The notes below the pieces were generated by a model. That model had not been told where the DNA came from. It saw only the letters and a program-made list of their open reading frames with translations, and searched no databases. The position numbers were made by a program, and so were the translations under genes. From Olivibacter sp. SDN3 (GTDB lineage: Bacteria; Bacteroidota; Bacteroidia; Sphingobacteriales; Sphingobacteriaceae), in the NCBI RefSeq assembly GCF_014334135.1, contig NZ_CP060497.1:124001-188000 (forward strand): a stretch of 64,000 nt of DNA, given 5' to 3'. Position 1 is the first letter of the stretch. Every line of letters starts with the position of its first letter. Positions 15,327 through 24,177 of the stretch are shown here, piece after piece.

Positions 15327-18305
15327 TTAAAAGACTAGGTTCAATCCCAACATAAAAGTCCGTGTTTTCGGGTAATAATTACGATTATCAATCCCCGGTT
15401 CAATACCTCCCATATTAATTTCCGGATCAATACCACGGTAATTTGTTATGATAAACAAGTTATTAGCTCCAGCATAAACGCGCACCTGATTATTCCGCTT
15501 CGTTTTAAAATTATATCCCAAAACGGCATTATCCATTCGCAGGTAGGAACCACTTTCTATAAATCGATCAGAGATAAAATAAGCATTGTTATCATCGATT
15601 GACTCGCCTATGCTAAATGTAGGAATATTCGTTTGCGTAGCATTATTTGGTGCATTCATGTCTGCAAGTGTTGCATTCAATATTTTGTTTCCTGCCACTC
15701 CCCGTAAAAAGAAGGTTAAATCAACGTTTTTGTATTTAAATACATTATTCCAACCATACATAAGTTTAGGTTGTGCATTTCCGGTATAATAAAAGTCGTT
15801 CGACGTAGGTGAAATCGTCAAATTTCCTTCTTGATCATAAAACTGCGAGATACCATCCTCATTTTTTCCTGCATAACGCCATGTATAAAAGGTACCCAGT
15901 GAACGCCCTTCCTGCACAAGCTGCGAGGCATTACCCGATTGCCCTCTACCATTAAGATAAGCAGTTTGAATGAGTGGAAGATCAAAATTATCATTTGACA
16001 GCGAAACTAGTTCATTGGTGTTATGGGAAACATTTACACTAGTTGTCCAGCTAAAATCAGCTTTCCTTATAGGAGATGCTGCAAGGGTAAACTCGACACC
16101 TCGGTTACTCATTTCACCAGCATTGGCAGTAAGCGTATTAACAAAGTACTGCGTAGTTGACACCGGATACGTCCAGATCAGATCTGAAGTACGCTTATCA
16201 TACACATCAATAGAGCCCGACAATATATTATTGAACAAACCGAAATCAAGTCCCAAATTAATCGTTGCTGTGCGTTCCCATTTTAAGTCGGGATTATCGT
16301 TCTGAAAAGGGCCTATGGCATTTATAAAGCTGCCATTATAATAAAACCTTCCTGAGCTACGATACAATAATGTAGAAGTAAAAGCATCAAAACCGAGCGA
16401 GTTTCCTGACACACCATAACCGGCTCGTAATTTCAGCTCGCTAATAGCATCTATATCCTGCATAAACGATTCTCTATTAATGAGCCAACCAGCGGAAAAA
16501 GCAGGAAAAAGGCCCCACCTATTGTTAATACCGAAAGCTGACGAACCGTCCTGTCGTAAAGAAGCCTGTAAAAGGTATTTATTTTGGTATTGATAATTTA
16601 CTCTACCATAAAAAGATATCAACCGGAGCACCTGAATGCGTTTATTCCCATAGTCTACCACAACACCTTCTGGCGGGTTACCCAGGCCAGGATTATTATA
16701 TGATAAACCATCGGTTACAAAACCTTGATTACTTGTCTGAAAACCATCGCCCAGACGATCTTCCTGCCAAGAATACCCCGCGAGTATTTTCATGCCGTGT
16801 TCGCCAAAATTACGGTCGTAATTAAAAAAAGATTCTAACACTTTTTTCGTATTGGTAACCGTATTCCTTATAGCTTGCCCATCTAGATTCTGTGCCAATC
16901 CTGAAAACCTATTCCTATAGATATTGGTATCAATACGTTCGTCCTGATAAGAAACGCTAGTGGTAAAATCCAATCCTTCCAATATATTCACTGTGGCCTG
17001 ACCATTGACTAGAAACAATTTTGTTTTTTGTTGATGAGTATTGTTTTCAATTAAAGACACGGGGTTCAAATAACCTCTAGTTCTACTAAAATCTTCCATA
17101 TAAGAGCCATCTGGCCTTTTTACAGCAACAGTAGGGAGATAAGTAAGCATGTTACTATAAACCTCATCTGGCACTAATTCACTGGTGGTATTGCTATTCG
17201 TAACACTCAAATTCAGCTTTAGACGATCGTTAAAAGCTCGCTGTTCCATGTTTCCACGTACAATGAATCGTTCGAGGGAAGACCCCTTTATAATCCCTTC
17301 GTTATTCAGGTAGTTCACACTGGCACCGTAAGAAGAATTTTGACTACTGCCATTAAAAGACAGGTTATGGTTATGGGAAATACCGGTACGACTCACCTCA
17401 TCCTGCCAGTTGGTATTGTTCCCATCGTCGTTAATTTCATCCAAACTCCGTCCGTATCCGTTAAGATAATTACGTAAACCATCGCCGGACATCATATCAA
17501 TAGTATTAGAAATATTCTCTACCGCAGCATAAGTGCTGTATGAAAGGCGTGACGCTCCCTCTTTGGCCTTTCTTGTAGTTACCATGATTACCCCGTTGGC
17601 GGCTCTCGAGCCATAGATAGCAGTAGAAGCAGCGTCTTTTAATACATCTATACTAATGATATCATCTGGCGCCACAAGATCAATAGAGGCGCCAGGCACT
17701 CCATCTATTACATAGAAAGGCTCCTGCGCACCGGCCCTCAATGTTGATGGACCTCTCAGGATTACCGCAGGCCTTGCATTTGGATTACCGCTGCGGGTAA
17801 TATTTAGTCCTGCCACTTTACCTTGAAGTAACTGACTAGGTGCGTTGAATACTCCTGTATTAAACTCCTCACTGCTAACCGAAGTAATCGATCCTGTGAT
17901 CTCACTTCTGGAACTGCTTCCATATCCCACTACTACTACTTCTCCCAGTCCCATAGGTTCTTCGCGAAGTTTAACATTTAAAGTGATTTGTTTACCCTGT
18001 ACAATTTGATAATTTCTAAGCGTGTCAGACATGTAGCCAATATAGCTGAATATGAATTCGTACATGCCCTGATCAGAAAAGCTCATAAAGCTAAACAGCC
18101 CCTGCTCTGAAGTGCTTGTCTGAAAACTCCTTTGCGTACTTTGGTTAACCGCCTTGACACTTACCCCCTGAAGGGGCGCACCTAAAGTATCTTGTACTAA
18201 ACCCATTACATGGGCTTTTTCTCGTTGTGCCCACGCTTGTTGGGCTAGAGCTAACAAGCAAAGCATAAGCAAGATACGGCTTCTGAGATGTTGAAATACA
18301 TTCAT
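15327..18305 (-). CDS. SusC-like TonB-dependent transporter without STN domain (locus 1)
   Basis: A 992-residue outer-membrane transporter. It has a signal peptide (to about residue 26, AWAQ), a carboxypeptidase-regulatory-like domain (AHVMGLVQDTLGAPLQGVSV onwards), a TonB box region (EVVVVGYGS), a plug domain with the SusC signature (FYVIDGVPG...DDIISIDVLKDAASTAIYGSRAANGVI) and a beta-barrel ending in TRTFMLGLNLVF. It imports an oligosaccharide or other large ligand with its SusD partner. It lacks the N-terminal STN signalling domain that FecR-type systems normally use, although a FecR/sigma pair lies directly upstream on the same strand. Confidence 0.95.
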   Translation of the reverse strand: MNVFQHLRSRILLMLCLLALAQQAWAQREKAHVMGLVQDTLGAPLQGVSVKAVNQSTQRSFQTSTSEQGLFSFMSFSDQGMYEFIFSYIGYMSDTLRNYQIVQGKQITLNVKLREEPMGLGEVVVVGYGSSSRSEITGSITSVSSEEFNTGVFNAPSQLLQGKVAGLNITRSGNPNARPAVILRGPSTLRAGAQEPFYVIDGVPGASIDLVAPDDIISIDVLKDAASTAIYGSRAANGVIMVTTRKAKEGASRLSYSTYAAVENISNTIDMMSGDGLRNYLNGYGRSLDEINDDGNNTNWQDEVSRTGISHNHNLSFNGSSQNSSYGASVNYLNNEGIIKGSSLERFIVRGNMEQRAFNDRLKLNLSVTNSNTTSELVPDEVYSNMLTYLPTVAVKRPDGSYMEDFSRTRGYLNPVSLIENNTHQQKTKLFLVNGQATVNILEGLDFTTSVSYQDERIDTNIYRNRFSGLAQNLDGQAIRNTVTNTKKVLESFFNYDRNFGEHGMKILAGYSWQEDRLGDGFQTSNQGFVTDGLSYNNPGLGNPPEGVVVDYGNKRIQVLRLISFYGRVNYQYQNKYLLQASLRQDGSSAFGINNRWGLFPAFSAGWLINRESFMQDIDAISELKLRAGYGVSGNSLGFDAFTSTLLYRSSGRFYYNGSFINAIGPFQNDNPDLKWERTATINLGLDFGLFNNILSGSIDVYDKRTSDLIWTYPVSTTQYFVNTLTANAGEMSNRGVEFTLAASPIRKADFSWTTSVNVSHNTNELVSLSNDNFDLPLIQTAYLNGRGQSGNASQLVQEGRSLGTFYTWRYAGKNEDGISQFYDQEGNLTISPTSNDFYYTGNAQPKLMYGWNNVFKYKNVDLTFFLRGVAGNKILNATLADMNAPNNATQTNIPTFSIGESIDDNNAYFISDRFIESGSYLRMDNAVLGYNFKTKRNNQVRVYAGANNLFIITNYRGIDPEINMGGIEPGIDNRNYYPKTRTFMLGLNLVF

Positions 18306-18348
18306 TTGATTGATCGTTTTAATTACGTTTAAAATGGTTTAAGGTGTA

Positions 18349-19380
18349 CTATTGTATGGGTTGAATTTTATAACTCCTAGGCTGCTCTTCTGTAAGTACA
18401 AAGCTGTTTAGCAAACAAATTTTTTCTAACACCTCTTCTACTTCTTCCTGAGTAACGTTGACTTCTCCAGTGTAATAAATTGGTTGCAGGTCCAAGTTCG
18501 TTTTTGTCAGAATTTCCACTTGATATTCCTCCGCTAGGATCTCGAAAACTTCTTTCAGTTGAACATTCTTAAAGAATAAAGCATCTCCAGTTTTCGAGTA
18601 TAGGCTCTCGAGCATTTCCTCCGCTTGCGCTTTCTTTTTAATGGTCCTCTCATTCACCGAAGGATTAAAAGTAAAATGTTCCCCTGGAAATAAGATTCTC
18701 TTAGAAAACTGTTGATTGGCTTCTTCAGCTTCCACTTGCACCTTGCCTTTATGAAGTTTTATGGTTACCAGTTCATTTTTTTTATTTGCTTGTACCGTAA
18801 AGGTGGTTCCAAGAGCAGTTGTTTTAGTTTTACCAGCATATACGCTAAAGGGTCTACTAGGGTCATTGGCGACTTCAAAAACAGCCATACCCTCTAAATA
18901 ACTTTCACGGATAGTTTGAGAGAAATTAGATAAATATTTCAATTTACTATGCGGGTATAAACGAACAATCGATGAATCAGGTAAAACTAAACTGAAAGGT
19001 TCTTCTGAAGAATTCGTATGTGTTTGCCACAGCGGTGCCATCTCAACAGGCATGTTGGCCGGATGTACATGCCGCGGATCCTTAAGCGAGACTTTCCAAA
19101 GTACCACAGCCATCAATAAGGGTAACAGTGTTGCGGCTAGAGCGGTGACTCCTGGCCAATAGATTTCTTTTGTTTCTCTTACGGGAATGGTTTGTTCATC
19201 GAGGGGCAATCGTTGATGGATTTGCTTTAACAACTGTTCAGAATGTGTCTCTGCCAGTTTATCCTCCGTAGTGAACGACTGCCAGTCATCCTCCGGAAAG
19301 AGACATGCTATTCGCTCTGGTTTTTTCCACAACAATTGCCTGAGATATTTTCTTGCCTTCATATACCCCTTAATACGCAT
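18349..19380 (-). CDS. FecR-family anti-sigma factor with DUF4974 (locus 1)
   Basis: A 343-residue inner-membrane protein. The cytoplasmic N-terminal 70 residues bind the sigma factor. A single membrane helix (GVTALAATLLPLLMAVVLW, about 72-90) follows, then the periplasmic FecR domain (FSLVLPDSSIVRLYPHSKLKY ... PFSVYAGKTKTTALGTTFTV) and a C-terminal DUF4974 domain (FFKNVQLKEVFEILAEEYQVEI to the end). It would hold the upstream ECF sigma factor inactive until the outer-membrane receptor signals. The gene lies between sigma and susC on the same strand, with gaps of 66 and 43 bases. Confidence 0.93.
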   Translation of the reverse strand: MRIKGYMKARKYLRQLLWKKPERIACLFPEDDWQSFTTEDKLAETHSEQLLKQIHQRLPLDEQTIPVRETKEIYWPGVTALAATLLPLLMAVVLWKVSLKDPRHVHPANMPVEMAPLWQTHTNSSEEPFSLVLPDSSIVRLYPHSKLKYLSNFSQTIRESYLEGMAVFEVANDPSRPFSVYAGKTKTTALGTTFTVQANKKNELVTIKLHKGKVQVEAEEANQQFSKRILFPGEHFTFNPSVNERTIKKKAQAEEMLESLYSKTGDALFFKNVQLKEVFEILAEEYQVEILTKTNLDLQPIYYTGEVNVTQEEVEEVLEKICLLNSFVLTEEQPRSYKIQPIQ

Positions 19381-19446
19381 GCCAGAGCAACACCCCTAAA
19401 CACTTAACAATAATTTAACATATTGTCGGTTTTTCCCTGCCAACAT

Positions 19447-19974
19447 TTAAAACAAAACGGAATACATATATTGTCTTAGGCGACTCAGCACTTTAGTAAT
19501 ATGCGCTTCCACTGTTTTAATTGAGACCCCCATCATCTCAGAGATTTCTTTATGGCTCATACCTTTTTCTCTACTTAAGGTAAAGATCAGTTTACGCATT
19601 GCAGGCATATCTGAAAGTTCTTCATCAAAAATCCGCATCAGATCTTTTGCTTCGATCATTCGAATGAGATTATCGGTAAATGGCGTTTCAGCACTATCTC
19701 CCTCGTATTTGCTTCTGACTTGTTCTTTTCGCAGTTGATCAATAAGTACTTGCTTAGCCATATGAAAAAGTTGCACAGAGATATCGATATGGCTTCTCAG
19801 TATCGTTTTACAGTTCCACAATTTAATAAAAGTGAGTTGTACAACCTCCTCGGCTAAAAACACCGAATGCGTTTTTTTCTTAATGAAGAAGTAGAGTCTT
19901 TGATGATACTCGGCATAGATAGCATTAAATGCTTCCAAATTCCCTTGTTTAAGATGGTCAACTAATGATTGCAT
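19447..19974 (-). CDS. ECF RNA polymerase sigma factor (locus 1)
   Basis: A sigma-70 family ECF factor of about 175 residues. Region 2 is seen as FNAIYAEYHQRLYFFIKKKTHSVFLAEEVVQLTFIKLWN and region 4 as MRKLIFTLSREKGMSHKEISEMMGVSIKTVEAHITKVLSRLRQY. I prefer ATG 19974 (MQSLVDHLKQ). An in-frame GTG at 19995 would add seven residues without similarity. It heads the sigma/FecR/SusC/SusD series on the minus strand and should activate transcription of the transporter genes when released by FecR. Confidence 0.92.
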   Translation of the reverse strand: MQSLVDHLKQGNLEAFNAIYAEYHQRLYFFIKKKTHSVFLAEEVVQLTFIKLWNCKTILRSHIDISVQLFHMAKQVLIDQLRKEQVRSKYEGDSAETPFTDNLIRMIEAKDLMRIFDEELSDMPAMRKLIFTLSREKGMSHKEISEMMGVSIKTVEAHITKVLSRLRQYMYSVLF

Positions 19975-20091
19975 AGGACTCAAAATTAGCGTCACGCTTT
20001 TAGCTTAAACAACATAATATATTAAGCTTTTATTAAGCCATGCCAAATAAACCTATTTAGCTGGTTGTTTATAATGGTTATTTTGCTCCAA

Positions 20092-21783
20092 TTACCAAAA
20101 TCTAATATATAGTACAGCTAACAACAATATTACGGTAACACTTAATATAATAGAGCTTGGTTCTAACTTGAACATTGATTTGTCTAAGATAAATGCCTTT
20201 TTACTTACTTTAGGCGCATATAAACTAATGATTACCATGACTATCACCGTAGTTAAGAAAGACCAGCCCAAACAAATGAAAAAAGGAATTTCATATACCC
20301 CATCACGATTTAGAAAGGCCGAGTAAAGCCAAGTTTCGGGGCCAAAAATTTTAACCGCTAGTTGATTGAAAAAAATAGAAGCGAGGAAACCGGTTAAGAT
20401 ACCCGCTATAGCAGCTGTTCCGCTGGTTCGTTTCCAGAACATACCAAGTAGAAAGGTAGCAAATACACCCGGGCTAATGAAGCTGGAATATTTTTGAACA
20501 AAGGTATAACCACCTTCGCCACTTATGCCAAGCAAATCGTTCCAAGTAAATGAAACACTGAGCAGCATAGCGATCAACACCGCCCATCTTCCAGTTTTTA
20601 CCATTGTACGTTCGCTCGCATCTTTATGGATGTATTTCTTGTAGATATCCAGTGTAAATATAGTTGAGATACTGTTGGCTTTACCTGCCAGTGACGCTAC
20701 AATCGCTGCGGTTAATGCGGCTACAGCCATACCTTTTAGGCCTGCTGGCAGGAAAGTTAAGATGGCTGAATAGGCCGAGTCTTTGTTAGTCCCATCCATT
20801 GCTGGTAACAACCCCTTATTGTACAGCACAAAAGCAATAATTCCTGGCAATAATACAATAATAGGCATTAAAATTTTTAATAGACTGGCAAATAATATCC
20901 CTGTACGTGCCGTCTTTAAATCCGCACCAAGCGCTCTTTGCGTAATATACTGATTACACCCCCAATAGTTGAGATTACTGATCCATTGCCCCGCTGCATA
21001 CATTCCAAAGGCCGGTAGTATCAAGTATTTGTCAACATAATCTTGAGGAGCATCGACCTGCGGTTTTTTGAACATAAGATGAAAATGATCTGGTGCCTCG
21101 TTGAGTAAAACCTTGAAGCCTGCATAAATATCTTTTCCGAAACCAAAATTTTCACTTACTACCAATAGCGCCATATAAGTGGTAGCCAAGCCCCCTATAA
21201 TCAGCACAGCGACTTGTATCGCATCCGTGTATCCAATTACCTTCATACCACCCAATGTTATTATAATGGCAAACAAGGCCAGCACCACCATAATCTCATG
21301 AAAGTAAAAGCCTCCTAATAAACCGTTAATAGCCAAAGCTCCCAAATAGAGTATAGATGTAAGGTTTACGAATACATATAAAAATATCCAGAAAATAGAC
21401 ATAATAAGCGCCACCTGTTCATTATAGCGCATAGTTAAGAACTGAGGCATGGTAAATATCCGGTTCTTTATATAGATTGGCATGAAAAACACAGCCACCA
21501 AAATGAGTGCGGCAGCTCCTACCCATTCGTATACAGCAACGGCAATGCCCGCAAAAAAACCATCGCCACTCATACCGATAAACTGTTCAGCAGAAATGTT
21601 AGAAGCTATAATAGACGCGCCGATGGCCCACCATGTTAAGGAACCTTCTGCTAAAAAAAAGTCTTTAGCATTTTCTGTCTCCGTATGCCTTCTTTTTTTA
21701 TAAATCCAATAACCGTAACAACTAACAATAATAATATAGAGGGCAAAAACCAGATAATCCCAAGTAACGAGTTGGCCAGACAT
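20092..21783 (-). CDS. Sodium:solute symporter (SGLT-like), probable inositol or sugar importer
   Basis: A 563-residue SSS-family transporter with about 14 membrane helices. Typical stretches are SLTWWAIGASIIASNISAEQFIGMSG (helix 1, sodium site), the WISNLNYWGCNQYITQRALGA block and AALTAAIVASLAGKANSISTIFTLDIYKK. The sequence resembles the SGLT/SMIT sugar and inositol symporter branch. It follows the inositol oxygenase gene on the same strand after 109 bases, so myo-inositol is the most likely substrate. A TAAGTTTG box at 21848-21855 with TTGC 18 bases upstream may give it an additional promoter. The lacI-type regulator diverges from the pair. Confidence 0.9.
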   Translation of the reverse strand: MSGQLVTWDYLVFALYIIIVSCYGYWIYKKRRHTETENAKDFFLAEGSLTWWAIGASIIASNISAEQFIGMSGDGFFAGIAVAVYEWVGAAALILVAVFFMPIYIKNRIFTMPQFLTMRYNEQVALIMSIFWIFLYVFVNLTSILYLGALAINGLLGGFYFHEIMVVLALFAIIITLGGMKVIGYTDAIQVAVLIIGGLATTYMALLVVSENFGFGKDIYAGFKVLLNEAPDHFHLMFKKPQVDAPQDYVDKYLILPAFGMYAAGQWISNLNYWGCNQYITQRALGADLKTARTGILFASLLKILMPIIVLLPGIIAFVLYNKGLLPAMDGTNKDSAYSAILTFLPAGLKGMAVAALTAAIVASLAGKANSISTIFTLDIYKKYIHKDASERTMVKTGRWAVLIAMLLSVSFTWNDLLGISGEGGYTFVQKYSSFISPGVFATFLLGMFWKRTSGTAAIAGILTGFLASIFFNQLAVKIFGPETWLYSAFLNRDGVYEIPFFICLGWSFLTTVIVMVIISLYAPKVSKKAFILDKSMFKLEPSSIILSVTVILLLAVLYIRFW

Positions 21784-21847
21784 GAATAAAGCTAGAATCT
21801 AATTAAAAATATGTAACGAAAAACCTTTAGGCATAATTTATCCGCCA

Positions 21848-21877
21848 CAAACTTAATTAAAATAGTGAAATATGCAA
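21848..21877 (-). promoter_or_regulatory. Possible internal promoter of the symporter gene
   Basis: On the minus strand TTGC (21877-21874), 18 bases, then TAAGTTTG (21855-21848), about 65 bases ahead of the symporter ATG. The -7 box fits the consensus; the -33 box is only partial. Confidence 0.4.
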
Positions 21878-21892
21878 GAATACTGATCTACT

Positions 21893-22777
21893 CTAAAATC
21901 GAAGCGTTTCAGGAAGATATTTGGCTACCAAGTCTTCGTAGTAGGGTTTTAACTTACTCCAATCGGGAGGTATCGGATTTTTTGAATATAAATCATAAGG
22001 GTTAAAAAGTTTCACCCATCTAAACATTTCATGATCATGTGCATTCATTAAATGACTGTACGCATTTTCCCGATGCTGAGCATAAAAGGAATGATAACGC
22101 AACATATATAACGCACTCTCAGGCAAGTAGTCTTTCATCATGTGATAAATATATTCATCATGCCCCCATGAAAGCTGTACGGCATCCAATCCACAATTTG
22201 GCTCATAGATACCATACTTGGTATTAAAGGTCTCATTATCATAGTCAGCGTTAGACTTAAAGAATTCCGGATATACGATTTTATCGGAGAAAGCACAGCC
22301 TACGGGGAAGGTGTCACCTACAACGGCCCACTGGGGTTCTCCAAATAAACATAACACTTTTCCCATATCATGAAATAGGCCTGTAAGCACCATCCAGTCG
22401 GGGTGGCCGTCAGCCCTAATTGCTTCCGCTGTTTGCAGCAAGTGCTGAAATTGGTCGAGGTCGGTGTCTGGATCTGAATCATCCACTAACTGGTTTAAAA
22501 ATTCGAAAGCATCCCACACAGGCATTTCTTTCTTATCAAATTTTAAAAAATCATCCTTCTTCTGTTGAACAAACTCATAAGACTGATAGGTATGATTGAG
22601 CCGATAAAACTCCTTCACACTATCACGACCTGGGTCTTCGTAGTTTCGATAAGCTTCTTTAGTTTTTGCTGTAGCTATCACATCAGGATCTGGATAACGG
22701 CGCAAAAGATCGTCTTCCCAATGATCTAAATCCTCCAATGGATTATTCTCTGTTATATTTGCTTGCTTATTCATCAT
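21893..22777 (-). CDS. myo-Inositol oxygenase (MIOX)
   Basis: A 294-residue protein that matches the eukaryotic-type myo-inositol oxygenase over its whole length. This is a di-iron HD-domain enzyme that opens myo-inositol to D-glucuronate with O2. The expected ligand motifs are present: GLFHDMGKVL (HD pair), LSWGHDEYIYH, LRYHSFYAQHRE and HDHEMFRWVKLFNPYDLYSK. Substrate-loop residues PVGCAFSDKIVYPEFF are also there. The cytosolic product, glucuronate, would feed uronate catabolism. The gene forms an operon with the downstream symporter and is divergent from a LacI-type regulator with an operator-like palindrome between them. ATG 22777 and ATG 22774 are both possible starts. Confidence 0.95.
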   Translation of the reverse strand: MMNKQANITENNPLEDLDHWEDDLLRRYPDPDVIATAKTKEAYRNYEDPGRDSVKEFYRLNHTYQSYEFVQQKKDDFLKFDKKEMPVWDAFEFLNQLVDDSDPDTDLDQFQHLLQTAEAIRADGHPDWMVLTGLFHDMGKVLCLFGEPQWAVVGDTFPVGCAFSDKIVYPEFFKSNADYDNETFNTKYGIYEPNCGLDAVQLSWGHDEYIYHMMKDYLPESALYMLRYHSFYAQHRENAYSHLMNAHDHEMFRWVKLFNPYDLYSKNPIPPDWSKLKPYYEDLVAKYLPETLRF

Positions 22778-22900
22778 AATGTGTTAGTTGGTTAATTTTT
22801 AGTTTTTGGCGTTACGCGCTATTCCATAGACGCTAGCTTTTACTTGTTTATTCAAATTTGCAATAAATTCTTTAGGATAAATTGCTTTTAAATGGATATA

Positions 22901-22922
22901 TTTACTTAAACGATTACGTAAA
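22901..22922. promoter_or_regulatory. Candidate LacI-type operator
   Basis: A 22-base imperfect palindrome with arms TTTAC and GTAAA and a central CG. By hand count, 18 of 22 positions agree with the reverse complement. It lies between the divergent inositol oxygenase and LacI-family genes, 47 bases before the regulator start. A central CG and this length are usual for LacI-family operators, so it is probably bound by the adjacent regulator. Confidence 0.6.
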
Positions 22923-22968
22923 CTATTATAATCCACTTTCCAGAAATAGCAAATTGACCTATAGGGTA

Positions 22969-23970
22969 ATGAAAAAAGTTACGATGAAACAATTGGCAAC
23001 AGCACTTAACCTGTCATCTGCCACGGTTTCAAAAGCACTAAGAGACAGTTATGATATCAGCGAAGCTACCAAACAACGTGTACTGAAACTTGCTGAAAAA
23101 TTAAACTATAGCCCTAACGCACATGCCAGCAGTTTAAGAGGTAAGCAGAGTAAAACGATTGCTGTGGTTATCCCCGAAGTTGCCGATAGTTTTTTTGCAC
23201 AGGCTATCAATGGCGTAGAATCTATAGCACAGGCTGCGGGCTATCATGTACTCATCTATCTTACGCATGAAAAGCTTCAGAAGGAGCGGGACATATTGAA
23301 AGAATTGCAGAATGGACGGGTAGACGGCGTATTATTATCGGTAAGCACAGAAAGTGTCCACAGTAGGCATATTGACGAATTGCAAGCTGCCGGTATGCCC
23401 GTCGTATTATTTGATCGAATTATTGAGCAGACAGGAATAGGGCAAGTCTACACTAATGATCAGGAAAGCTGCTGTCAGTTAACACAACACTTAATTAGCC
23501 TACAATGTAAAAAGATTACCTTTCTCGCTATCTCAGATGCACCTTTTGTTTCCAAACGGCAAAAAGGTTTTCGAAAAGCAGTAGAGAGTCAAGGTGTATC
23601 TGGCAATGTTTTATATTGTTCTAATGACGAAAATCAGAACCGTTTATTAATACACGATTTACTAACAGGGACTGACAAACCCGATGGCATTATTGCCTCA
23701 GTGGAAAAACTCACTACCGGTGTTTATCTAGCCTGTCAGGAAATGAACATAGCCATTCCTCAAGCCCTCAAATTCGGGGTATTCTCCAATCTGAACAGCG
23801 CAGCCATACTAGCACCCCCACTGACTACCATTACCCAACCGGCTTTTGAAATTGGTGAGGCGGCAGCTTCCATTTTACTTAAATTTTTAAAAGAAATTCC
23901 CTTTGATACAGATGAAAGAACGATTATGATCCCTGCAAGATTGGATATTCGAGCATCTACACAGGTCTAG
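22969..23970 (+). CDS. LacI-family transcriptional regulator (probable inositol regulator)
   Basis: A 333-residue protein from ATG 22969 (MKKVTMKQLATALNLSSATVSK). The HTH and hinge helix (ISEATKQRVLKLAEKLNYSPNAHASSLRG) are at residues 5-57. A periplasmic-binding-protein-like effector domain follows (IAVVIPEVADSFFAQAINGVESIA ... TTITQPAFEIGEAAASILL). An in-frame ATG at 22882 would add 29 residues before the HTH and would swallow the operator-like palindrome, so the later start is better. It diverges from the inositol oxygenase/symporter operon and is likely to control it in response to inositol or a derivative. Confidence 0.9.
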   Translation: MKKVTMKQLATALNLSSATVSKALRDSYDISEATKQRVLKLAEKLNYSPNAHASSLRGKQSKTIAVVIPEVADSFFAQAINGVESIAQAAGYHVLIYLTHEKLQKERDILKELQNGRVDGVLLSVSTESVHSRHIDELQAAGMPVVLFDRIIEQTGIGQVYTNDQESCCQLTQHLISLQCKKITFLAISDAPFVSKRQKGFRKAVESQGVSGNVLYCSNDENQNRLLIHDLLTGTDKPDGIIASVEKLTTGVYLACQEMNIAIPQALKFGVFSNLNSAAILAPPLTTITQPAFEIGEAAASILLKFLKEIPFDTDERTIMIPARLDIRASTQV

Positions 23971-24030
23971 AATCTAGTAAAAAGGCGCCTATTAACCACT
24001 GTTCACACATTTTACATTTTTTTAAAAAAA

Positions 24031-24063
24031 GTATACTAAATTAGTAGACTTTTTATATCTTTG
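24031..24063 (+). promoter_or_regulatory. Operator-like palindrome and -7 box of small RNA copy A
   Basis: AGTATACT and AGTAGACT (24030-24037 and 24043-24050) form an inverted repeat with one mismatch around AAATT. Six bases later comes TATCTTTG (24056-24063), a full -7 match. No TTTG is found at -33; the palindrome occupies that place. This suggests an activator-dependent or repressed promoter. A perfect version of the same palindrome is at 41324-41348. Confidence 0.5.
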
Positions 24064-24068
24064 CTACA

Positions 24069-24150
24069 TCAAACATGCCTTCTCTTCTCATATATATTAG
24101 GTTTTATAATTGGTTAGCTCAAAGTACCCGCCCATCGGGTACTTTGTTTC
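24069..24150 (+). ncRNA. Candidate small RNA (copy A)
   Basis: A promoter-to-terminator unit of about 80 nt with no ORF. After the TATCTTTG box it shares CTACATCA (GACATCA in copy B) and the core TTAGGTTTTATAATTGGTTAG with copy B at 10.8 kb. It carries about 27 extra bases between these blocks. It ends with an 11-bp GC-rich hairpin (CAAAGTACCCG / CGGGTACTTTG) and TTTCT. It lies between the LacI gene and the convergent MBL-fold gene. The shared core with different flanks and terminators argues for a functional pairing segment. Confidence 0.55.
24120..24150 (+). terminator. Terminator of small RNA copy A
   Basis: Perfect 11-bp stem, CAAAGTACCCG (24120-24130) with CGGGTACTTTG (24136-24146), loop CCCAT, then TTTCT. 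It can also act in reverse for the MBL-fold gene, whose stop is 28 bases away; in that direction the tail is poor. Confidence 0.8.
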
Positions 24151-24177
24151 TAACAATTTCTTAACTATCTGATTTCA

